From Symbiodinium natans (taxonomy: Eukaryota; Sar; Dinophyceae; Suessiales; Symbiodiniaceae): a stretch of 64,000 nucleotides of DNA. Every line of letters begins with the position of its first letter. The first letter of the stretch is position 1. The stretch spans positions 164,001 to 228,000 of the forward strand of contig CAJNDS010000061.1 in the NCBI GenBank assembly GCA_905221605.1, in the 5' to 3' direction. Position numbers and translations under genes: made by a program. Positions 11,200-18,912 of the stretch are shown in pieces. The notes under the pieces were generated by a model. That model was not told where the DNA came from. It ran no database searches and saw only the letters and a program-made list of their open reading frames with translations.

Positions 11200-11444
11200 G
11201 AGCCGCTGCCTTCGGAGGAAGCCCAGGAAGCCCAGGAGGCCCAGGAGGCCCAGGAGGCCCAGGAGGCCCAGGAGGCCCAGGAAGCCCAAGAAGCCCAGGA
11301 AGTTCAGGAAGCCCAGGAGGCCCCTGGCAGTGAAGTCCTCCCTATGGCCAGCGCTGTTCGCAAAGATGTGTTTCAGCATCCCTGTGAAGCGCAGGCGCCT
11401 TCTGATCCTCAAGGCCAGACGATGGAGAATTGTTGGACCGAGTG
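11200..11444 (+). CDS. E-A-Q repeat exon
   Basis: After a TTCAAG|G acceptor the frame reads [17 protein letters not shown] and continues with about a dozen E-A-Q triplets (one E-V-Q), then [15 protein letters not shown], and stops with TGA at 11442-11444. The frame is chosen because its flanks are codable and hydrophilic. Other frames of the same GC-rich 9-mer would give RPR or GPG repeats. No function is recognised. Such helical acidic repeats are expected to be extended or coiled. Confidence 0.4.
11215..11325 (+). repeat. GAGGCCCAG tandem repeat (9-bp unit)
   Basis: About twelve copies of a 9-bp unit, GAGGCCCAG/GAAGCCCAG, in the E-A-Q exon. The unit is a multiple of 3, so copy-number change would keep the frame. 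Confidence 0.85.
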
Positions 11445-11449
11445 ATATT

Positions 11450-12180
11450 GAGAGCTAAGCATGTTGAGAGCTTGATCAGATCTTCTAAGAGTTGATTCCA
11501 GAAGTCATGGTCTGAGCAAGGTGAAGCTGAAGCTGGCATTGACCAAGCGGTGAGTGCCGCGGAGCCTCCAGAGCCTTGGCTCACAGAGCTGCGATGAGCT
11601 GAGTGGCGTGCCGCCATGTGAGGCACAAGTGGAGAGCAGGTGTCGTCGCGCAGCCGCGCATGTCCCCATTTTCCGACCATTTTTCGACTGTCGTTCCATG
11701 CCGTTCCGGCGGTTTTTGTCTGTTCTTGTGCTGCGGTTTTGCATGTCATGGTCGCCCCGGGTTACGTGGCTTCTTGCCAAGGGTTGGCCAAGCCATGCCA
11801 CACATGTGCGACACCCGGAAGATGCGCTTCCAGAAACGCATTTTGGGTTGATTGCCGCCTTCAAGACCGTCGGCCTTCCGGACTTGGGTTCCAGGCCCAA
11901 GCAGAAAGAAGACCATGTGTTATCCAGGCCCTCCAAGCACATTTTGGTCCAGGTCAGCCTTCCAAATGTTTTTGCATTCCTCGCAGCCATGTGCAAGCTG
12001 CAAGCATCAGTACGCGCATGCTTCCGGACGCATTCGACCCTTCCCATTCCTCAGACAAACCCTTTGCCGGCACAACCGATACTACGACATTAAGACAGCG
12101 TTTTTCAGGGCGCATTTTGGCAAGCATCGTCTCTTTGAGGTTAAGGGTTGTGGTTGTGGAGTCAGGGGGTCCAGTCTGCC
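11450..12180. other. No supported gene
   Basis: Several overlapping open frames up to 188 codons on both strands have no recognisable motif. I could not decide whether any is real. Confidence 0.35.
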
Positions 12181-12186
12181 AAGCAA

Positions 12187-12290
12187 TGCTTCTAAAGGCA
12201 CCCTAAACCTCAAACCTCGAGCCTTAAACCTTCAGCCTTAGACCCTGAATTCTGAACCCTAAACCTGAAGGCTTTAAGCCCTAGATGCCT
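12187..12290 (+). repeat. Degenerate telomere-like repeat (CCCTAAA)
   Basis: The stretch repeats CCCTAAACCT, CCTTAAACCT, CCTTAGACCCTGAA and CCCTAAACCT. It looks like a decayed CCCTAAA array (TTTAGGG on the minus strand). Intact tracts of the same motif occur at 20.7, 41.2 and 58.9 kb. Confidence 0.5.
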
Positions 12291-12537
12291 GAATTTTGGA
12301 TTTCGTCGCGGACGGGCCTCGTATTACAGGGGTCTTCTTGCGGAAAAAGGGCCTGGGTCGGGGGCTAGCTAGCTCAGGAAGTGACACTGGGGCTTCGATT
12401 TTCAAGGGAGTTGAGTACAGAACTCACTTTAATTTGTTTTGGAATGTGCAAGTACGGTTTTTCATGCGAATGCTAATTCAAGAAGCGCATGTCTCAGGGG
12501 AGCAGTTCTGGCTTGAAGAATGCAGCTGCTAAGTGGC

Positions 12538-12672
12538 TGGTTCTAGTGACGACCACCTCTGGAGCATGCTGCACCTCTTCTCGTATGGGTTCCCTCTTGT
12601 GCAATTCATCTTCGGACCCATCTTCAAAGCGAGTAGGCCTCCTACAGAGAAGCCCAAGGTTGGGATCCGCTC
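12538..12672 (+). CDS. Possible exon with hydrophobic segment
   Basis: The frame reads GSSDDHLWSMLHLFSYGF, then LVQFIFGPIFKASRPP, and ends at a TGA. The hydrophobic stretch could be a membrane or re-entrant helix. A competing 184-codon frame overlaps it. Confidence 0.22.
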
Positions 12673-12994
12673 CTGAAATTGACACAGCTGTCTTTCCGAG
12701 GAGCGCTCTGTCGACGGTACCCCGGAGGACCAAACGGAGGCGCTGGACATATCTAGGCTTTGATCCGGTCATGTCTAGGAATTTGAGGCCGTACATATAT
12801 AGGGGTTTTCTTACACCCCTTACTAGAGGGTCCTTGAAACAATCACGCGTGCTTGCGCAAGGCTTTGGAGGAAACAGAAACCGGACCAAAAGGCGACCCA
12901 GAGGAGCACTTTTGGTTACGGCCCTGTTAGAGATCGTGGACCTGAGGCTAAAGCCTCTGATTTCATGGCTCTCCACGGATTCTCCGGTGCGCAG

Positions 12995-13090
12995 GAAGAG
13001 GTGCTGGAGATCTCTATTGGCTCAGGCTCACCAAGAGACTTGAAGGCGGGGACGACCCCAATCTCCGATCTCTTTGAAAGTATAGGGCGC
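12995..13090 (+). CDS. Ubiquitin-like segment, first half
   Basis: The acceptor GTGCGCAG|G leads into EEVLEISIGSGSPRDLKAG and TTPISDLFESIG. A beta-hairpin followed by a helix is what the start of a ubiquitin-like fold looks like. The matching end may lie in the exon at 13107. Confidence 0.38.
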
Positions 13091-13106
13091 TGCGCTTCTC
13101 TTGAAG

Positions 13107-13178
13107 GATGACGAGGTCATTGCCCAGAAGAACAATGCTCTCCTTGCTGTTGTGCCTGACGATTCCAGTGATTGGCAG
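13107..13178 (+). CDS. Ubiquitin-like segment, second half
   Basis: The acceptor TTGAAG|G leads into DDEVIAQKNNALLAVVPDD followed by SSDWQ, with a possible GC donor. The D-D-E-x-I then a-L-L-a-V pattern parallels DDERISDILGEDEALLLLG in the next exon, which lies in the last strand of a ubiquitin-like domain. Confidence 0.38.
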
Positions 13179-13465
13179 GCGTTCCGACTAAACAAATCAT
13201 GCGGCCGAATCTGCCCATGTCGCTCTTTGCTCGAGGGGTCAAAGCGTAGCTGCGAGCTGTTCATGCATAGGTGAGGGTGCTCAACAAGCTGCTGAAGATG
13301 GTCAATGGCCAGGTGGTACGCAAAGCATCCTCTCGAGATCTAGTAGGCAGGGCTTCAAGCACTTCATGACTTTGACGTGTTGTAGTAGGGTGTCTCTCTA
13401 TATTCTCTGGCTTGAAAGTTCCTGATTGACCCCCAAAAAGAAGATGAGGCGGAGATGATGCTGGC

Positions 13466-14620
13466 ATGGTTCCTCGAGTCTTGAAGCTCTTGTCCCAGGG
13501 TGACGAAGAGGAGGAAGAAGTCTGCGACGAAGATGACGACGCCAAGCGCGAACTCTCTGGCGCAGAACTCGCACAAACCCATGCAGTTCAGATTCGCTCC
13601 CTTGTCTCTGAAGGGGTTGGGGGAAGCATGACCCTGGAGCTCCCGCTAACAGCGAGTGTGGGAGAAGCTCGAGAGCTGGTGACGGGCCGTTGTGGCGGTG
13701 GAGCAGTCGGTGCTCACATTCGCATGGTCCGACGCTTTAGCCAGACCTTGTTCTTGCCACTGAGGGACGATGAGCGCATCAGTGACATCCTCGGGGAGGA
13801 TGAAGCCCTGTTGCTGCTGGGGGTGGATTTGGCGGGCGTGGAGACTGAGGAGTCAGATGTACGGACCTCCAAAAGCCCGGAAGGTGTCAAGGAAGCAGGG
13901 GAAGCGGAGGAAGCGGAGGAAGCGGAGGAAGCAAGGGTTGCAAGGGAGGGGAGTGAGGCAAGAAGCTTCCTAATCGCTGCCATGGAGCTTTTGGAGGATG
14001 CAGATGTGCAAGAACGGCTGATGGGTTTGAGCAGCTCGGCCCTGTTGGCCGAGTGGGAGCCGCCTTGGGTTCTCGACGGCATTGAGGACCTGGATGCGGC
14101 AGCTCTCAGCAGCTTTTCTCCAAGCACCGTCCTTGCCTGGGCACAAAGCTTTTCGAGTCTGATCGATGCCATGGCCTCTGGGCTGGAGGTGGATGAAGTC
14201 GGGGAAGTGGAAGAAGTCGAAGAAGTGGAAGAAGTCGAGGAAGTTGAGGAGGTCGAGGAAGTCGAGGAGGTCGAGGAAGTCGAGGAAGTTGAAGGGGTCG
14301 ATGGAGCCGCCAAACAGGAAGCGCTACCAGAACCTTTGCAATCAGAAGCTGCGACGGCAGACAACTTCAAGGACGTCTCCTGCCCCTCACATGTGTTCTT
14401 TCAGCTGCGCATGGTTGCTGTCACTGCGACAGGACGAGACCGCAAAAGTGTCAGAGATGGATGCCCCGCAGGCTGGAATGCAATCCCCGCCCTCACCCTG
14501 CTCTTGTGGCATGACGTGGCACGCTCTTCGGGCCACAGGGCATCATGTTGGCGCAGGTGCTTGCTGAGCCTGAAATGGAGCCCGAGCAAGAACCGGACCA
14601 GGAGCCATAAAACCACTTGA
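13466..14620 (+). CDS. Long exon: ubiquitin-like domain plus Val-Glu-Glu repeat
   Basis: A 384-codon open frame (ATG 13466, TGA 14618). A CCCAG|G site at 13498 may be the real exon start. Residues about 50-120 read MTLELPLTASVGEARELV, then IRMVRRFSQTLFLPLRDD and ISDILGEDEALLLLGV. This matches the order beta-beta-helix-beta-beta of ubiquitin, with a TLEL strand, an x-E-A-x-E-L-V helix and an R-x-D-D-E loop. It lacks a Gly-Gly end, so it should be an integral ubiquitin-like domain and not a conjugated modifier. An E-A-E repeat, a helical part (SFLIAAMELLEDADVQERL) and a long E-E-V repeat (residues about 235-275) follow. A TTCTTTCAG acceptor-like site at 14403 suggests that the coding exon ends before it. 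Ubiquitin-like plus acidic tail suggests a ubiquitin-system adaptor, but the exact role is unknown. Confidence 0.55.
   Translation: MVPRVLKLLSQGDEEEEEVCDEDDDAKRELSGAELAQTHAVQIRSLVSEGVGGSMTLELPLTASVGEARELVTGRCGGGAVGAHIRMVRRFSQTLFLPLRDDERISDILGEDEALLLLGVDLAGVETEESDVRTSKSPEGVKEAGEAEEAEEAEEARVAREGSEARSFLIAAMELLEDADVQERLMGLSSSALLAEWEPPWVLDGIEDLDAAALSSFSPSTVLAWAQSFSSLIDAMASGLEVDEVGEVEEVEEVEEVEEVEEVEEVEEVEEVEEVEGVDGAAKQEALPEPLQSEAATADNFKDVSCPSHVFFQLRMVAVTATGRDRKSVRDGCPAGWNAIPALTLLLWHDVARSSGHRASCWRRCLLSLKWSPSKNRTRSHKTT
14195..14305 (+). repeat. Coding GAAGTGGAAGAAGTC repeat
   Basis: Imperfect repeats of GTC/GTG/GTT-GAA/GAG-GAA/GAG, encoding E-E-V about a dozen times. Synonymous third-position changes between copies suggest that protein sequence is kept while DNA drifts. 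Confidence 0.75.
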
Positions 14621-14701
14621 GCCGAGCTTTCGGGAGCCGCCATGCTGCAACTCGCAGTGCGTGCCATGGCCTCGCGCGACTCAGTGTGGCCCTTCCTTCA
14701 G

Positions 14702-14765
14702 GATGAGGCGGTCCTTGTTGTAGTTGAGCTGGAGGAGGTCGACTTCACAGCTCAAAAATCGAGTC
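14702..14765 (+). CDS. Possible beta-strand micro-exon
   Basis: The acceptor CCTTCCTTCAG|G leads into DEAVLVVVELEEVDFTAQ. It is strongly beta-like and acidic, and could be one strand of another ubiquitin-like unit. A TGA follows. Confidence 0.33.
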
Positions 14766-14779
14766 CTTGAAGCCTCAAA

Positions 14780-16030
14780 ATTTTCACCTAGGACCTAGGG
14801 TCCGTTTTGCATAAGATTGAGTTCTTTCAGGCCGCCACTGCAGAGAGGGTGGCAGTCGCGGTTCCTTCATCCTCAACACTGGGAGAGGTGCCAGTTTGAG
14901 GAGATGTTCAGAGGTGCAAAGGCAAACTTGAGGAAGACGAGCTGTGTCACCAGGTGAAGCTCGCGCTAGCCTCCACCTTAGGACTCCCACATGCCGCATC
15001 CCCAGCACGAACTGAGCCCGGCAGCAGCATGTAGAGCTTTCGGATGTTCGATTTCTCTCAGCTTCAGGCCAGCGGCCTGCAGATTACATCGTCCCAGGGT
15101 GTTTTGGGCCAAGTCGTCGTCTCCTGCTGCTGTGAGATGGAGTCCATGTCTTGCTCAGGTTGTTTACTCCGACCAAGACATGTTGGGAAGCAGGCCGCAA
15201 AAGCACGAACACTTTGGCGTTTTGGCGTGTGCAGACTCAGCGTCGCGGTAGAGTCTACCGTATGATGCCGCTCTTCACCAGAGTGACATGACGAATCAGC
15301 TCAAGTCAGCCAGAGCGAGGCGGCGACTGACATTCCGAGGTCCGGAGGCGTGCGTTCCACAAGAGTCTTGCTACTCTTGTTTCGGGGTCGTTGGTTCCTG
15401 GCCAGTGCTTTTGCCGGATGTCGCAAGCGACGCATGCGATGCAAGGGTTTACTTGCTACTACCTGCTGCCATCAGGCCCAGCGTCATGGGCGTCATGTTT
15501 GGAGAAGGGAAAAATATAGTGTCGAAGCCCCATGCTCATCTCCCCACAGTCTCTACTCCAACACACGGACTCTTCTAGTGTACCTAAGAAGCATCAAGAT
15601 CGTCCCAGGAGGACATTGAGGTTGCAAAGGGAAGCAGCGTGTGAAAGTTGGACGCCCCGCCCCTGAAGCACGTTGCGGCTTTGATGCCAAAGGGCAAGAG
15701 GCGCCATGGGGAGAACTTCCCAAAAAGGAGCCGCCGGAGTCGCTTTGTCCCCAAGGAAAGCTCGCGAATATCTCTTGGCAAGGAGTGCTTGAGTACACCA
15801 AAGATGGGTTCGATGCCATCTTTGCGCTGGACAACAGAGCTTTGGCTGAGTGGAGCTGTTGGCAGTGGTCGGGTGGTGAAGGTAAGCGGGTGCAGGATGC
15901 GACGTAAGTTTCGCCGCATGCTGTTGATTGATTGCTTGTGGCCTGCGTCGTAGGCGCTCAGGTAGCTCTCTAGAGGACGGGAAGTGCTGCTCTTCATGAG
16001 AAAAAACTGTCGCGAAGATCGTTGCAGCCA
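14780..16030. other. No confident gene
   Basis: Open frames at 15.0-15.6 and 15.6-15.95 kb on both strands do not match anything I know. One may be an exon of the membrane-protein gene that follows. Confidence 0.3.
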
Positions 16031-16049
16031 TGTCGGCGTTCGGGCTGAG

Positions 16050-16197
16050 GCAATGTCTACGCTGCCGTCCTTTCGGAGATGATGTCGAACACGTTCAAGG
16101 AGGGCATGTGGTTCAAGGCGCTTACGCCATACATGCTCCTCATCACCAACAACGTCCGCTTCCCAGCTCTCTACACGGCCCTCACTGCCCACGGCTG
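16050..16197 (+). CDS. Membrane-protein exon, possible DMT/SLC35-like transporter
   Basis: The acceptor GCTGAG|G leads into NVYAAVLSEMMSNTFKEG, then MWFKALTPYMLLITNNVRF and PALYTALTAHG before TGA. A loop ending F-K-A-L-T-P, then a helix containing N-N, resembles the P-x-x-Y-x-x-x-N-N-L helix of nucleotide-sugar transporters (SLC35/TPT, drug/metabolite superfamily). The likeness is partial. The following exons (16524, 16671, 17091, 17211) are also hydrophobic, which fits a Golgi or ER multi-pass carrier. The family is not certain. Confidence 0.38.
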
Positions 16198-16523
16198 ACA
16201 ACAGCAGCGAGGGTAAGAAATGCGAGAGTTCCAGCAGCCCAGGATCCCATTGCCGTGGGCAACATGATCACCTTGAACGGGCTTACGAGGGCTCTGGTAG
16301 GCCGGCGCAGTGGCGCAGCGGCGCTGCGTGTGAGCTCTGGTGCTAAGCCACCGATAGGAACAGAAGAAGAAGAAGAGAGACAGTTGGGTAGCCTCGGCTG
16401 CGCAGGTGTGTCTTCTGGGAGACTCCTGATTAACAACTTCGGCATTGATGCTGCCTGCTGGCTGAACGAGTCTGAGAGATGCTGTGTTTCGATCTGTGGC
16501 GTGTGTCTTGTGGCCTGGCTCAG

Positions 16524-16600
16524 GTGTGGATTCTTAGCGGCGTGACCGGCGTGGTGGGCCTTCTGGTCAATGTTCCTGAGCTGTTCGGAAGGAAATGGAA
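16524..16600 (+). CDS. Transmembrane exon
   Basis: The acceptor GGCTCAG|G leads into VWILSGVTGVVGLLVNVP followed by ELFGRKWN. One transmembrane helix ends in a charged loop. L-S-G-V-x-G is also common in TPT/GDP-mannose-type transporters, in line with the exon at 16050. Confidence 0.38.
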
Positions 16601-16670
16601 TATAGGGAATAGGCATAAGTTGGCATAAGTTCAAGCGCATGATTGCGCCGAGGTGATCTGCCTCTGTCAG

Positions 16671-16726
16671 GGCTCTGTTGCGGCGGCCTATTTCCTCAAC
16701 TTCGTCTGGGCGGTGTGTGCCCTAGA
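16671..16726 (+). CDS. Transmembrane exon
   Basis: The acceptor CTGTCAG|G leads into SVAAAYFLNFVWAVCALDP, a single helix in about 55 bp. The end is not fixed. Confidence 0.35.
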
Positions 16727-17090
16727 TCCTGTCGTTGACAGTTGAGATGCTGCAAGATATCTTATGCACTGTAACTGAGGTGTACAACGGACTATGGAAC
16801 TCCTGCTTGGAAACCTCCTGGGCTCGTTCCATTATCAAGAGCAAGAGGGTCGCTGGCTGTTGCAGAGAGGTGACGTTCTTTCGGCTTCGGTCAGCATAGA
16901 ACAGTCCATTCCTTTGCCATTGGTCGTCTAAGGAAGATGCCAACGGAGCCCGGCAGATCACAAACAAAGTTACGACTTCCTTGGGACCACTTATCTCCGC
17001 CGTTGCTGCCTGAGCTACTGGCAGAGCCTTTGGGAACTTGCATCCAGGAAGGCACAGGGACACTGGACTCTGAGAGTGGCGTTTCCCCAG

Positions 17091-17168
17091 GCGATCTTCC
17101 TCTATTGCGGAAACCAGTGGGACGCCTGTCTAGCCTTGGCATGCTTCGCCGCTTCGCGGCTCATGCGA
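17091..17168 (+). CDS. Transmembrane exon
   Basis: The acceptor TTTCCCCAG|G leads into AIFLYCGNQWDACLALACF and AASRLMR. It is hydrophobic with three Cys. The same frame is open upstream (LASRKAQGHWTLRVAF), so the exon may start earlier. Confidence 0.38.
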
Positions 17169-17210
17169 TGAACATGACGAAACAGTATGGCACCGATTCC
17201 GTGCATTCAG

Positions 17211-17295
17211 CGAGGACATGGGGCTTGTGCAAAATGTCATGCTCCTGGGTACAGGAATGACTTCGGTCGTGGTAGCTTGGGAGCAAGAAGTTCCT
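17211..17295 (+). CDS. Possible transmembrane exon
   Basis: The frame reads FSEDMGLVQNVMLLGTGMT followed by SVVVAWEQE, a helix with an acidic end. The gene assignment is by position only. Confidence 0.3.
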
Positions 17296-17299
17296 CTTC

Positions 17300-18780
17300 T
17301 CATGACCCAGCCGTGTTGAGCTTCCGTTTAACACTGGATTGGATTTCTAAGGTAGCTCTGTGCTTTTGCTTCCGGAGCTCTCTCGAGACCGAGCAGGCAG
17401 TGCACTCAGCTTGAGTATGTTTGGGGCCACTCTTTACTCCGACTCATCTCGTGGAGCTTATGGTCGTTACCTGATTGCCAGGATCTACCGTTGAGGGAGA
17501 TCGAGAGCATACAGCCTGCTGCTTGGGCCTGTGCAGCAGAACAGGGACCTTCCTCCCCGAAGCAAGAATGTTGCTGGATGCAGGTTTCCAGCGCTGCCAG
17601 ACAGTGCCAGCTCCCCAGGGTCTCGACATTGTATGGCTCGAAGCATGCGCTTGTGTCATCGTGCTGCTGGCGTGCAGTGACCAGGCACAGGGGCCCGCAA
17701 CGTTGAGACCCGAAGACATGAGTCAAAAGGACTTCGTGCCGGATGACGACGGCTATGTTCACATCTCAGACATATTCACATCTGGTGTGGCAAAGTTGTG
17801 GCACCTAGTTATCTTTCGAGGAGCATTGTTGAGGTCATGCTGACTTCTCCTTTGGGTGGAAACTCAGACGCCTGGGCTTCTCGCATTCGTCTGCCGGCAG
17901 AGCTAAGAGACTGTGTATCAAGTGTCATTGTGGGGAGAGGTGTGCAGACTCTGGTGCCAAAGGCCTCACTTGTCATGAGTACTGTGGGTGCAACACATGC
18001 ACAGCATAGACTGTTGCAAAACCCCGCAAGCATCGATGCTCAGCTCGAAGAGACATGCTGCACTGCTGCTCTTGCCGCCCTGGATACCCCTATGGGGTTT
18101 TGATTCCTCGTAACCCACTGACTTTTTCGATGCCGAGAGCTCTGGCAGAAGGTTTGGGTCTGTATGGGTGTGGAGGAATCTGTGTGGGGGGGAGACCCTT
18201 AAATTGCGAGAAAGTGCTGCAAGTCGATTCCCGGGAAGTTCTTTTTGTGCGGGCGCTTGTTTTGAGGGCGGCCCGGAGGGTTTCAGGCGTTTTCGTAATG
18301 TGTTTGGTGCCACTTCAGCTCCCGCGGCTGCTGTGACAGCAGACTGCACTCTGAGCGCGCGTGTCTTACGCTGGAGCTTTCGTCTCCCCGGGACTCAAAC
18401 ATTACACAAAGCTTCCGTCAATCTGGCCTCCCGAGGTATAGTGACAACGAACTATCGGGAGACCCCGCTGATCCTTGTCAAGCAGCTGCCTGGCAGCAGC
18501 CTCTTGGAGCTCAGCATCGCGAGCGCGCACGTTTGAATGTAAGTGTCAAGAATCCGGGTTGCCCTGTTTTTTTTCGCACACAACCAGTGTGCAAAAAACG
18601 CACCGAAAGCACACCCCCAAACTAGGGACCCTGTAGGTTTGTCTGTAACATGCTTATATATTAGGGGCTACGTTGAGGTTAAGTCTAAGTCTTGGGGTGG
18701 CGGAGCTTCAAGATTTCAACCTCGGAAGGTTTCGTGCAGCTTTGAAAGCAGTGCATCCCGCCAACCCGACTACCAGTGAC
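17300..18780. other. Unassigned stretch with plausible small exons
   Basis: Segments such as MSQKDFVPDDDGYVHISDIF (near 17718) and LPAELRDCVSSVIVGRGVQ (near 17900) look codable, but I could not link them to a family or set splice sites. They may belong to either transporter gene beside them. Confidence 0.25.
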
Positions 18781-18796
18781 GACCCCAGCGCAACCT

Positions 18797-18912
18797 TGGG
18801 CAATGCGTTGTTTTCTGATCACTTTCGGGATCACGTTTGGGTACGCATGTATCTCTCTGCCCGAGGTGTTCTTTGCTTTCGTGATGCATCACGGGCCCCA
18901 GTCGCTGTGGAA
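18797..18912 (+). CDS. MFS exon, transmembrane helix
   Basis: The frame reads CFLITFGITFGYACISLPEV followed by FFAFVMHH. This is a clear transmembrane helix. A second frame through the same DNA (135 codons) is more polar, and I prefer the hydrophobic one because of its MFS context. Confidence 0.4.

Noticed and set aside
13714..14370. 218-codon minus-strand frame, Ser/Thr-rich
   Set aside because: It is the shadow of the E-E-V and E-A-E coding repeats of the plus-strand exon.
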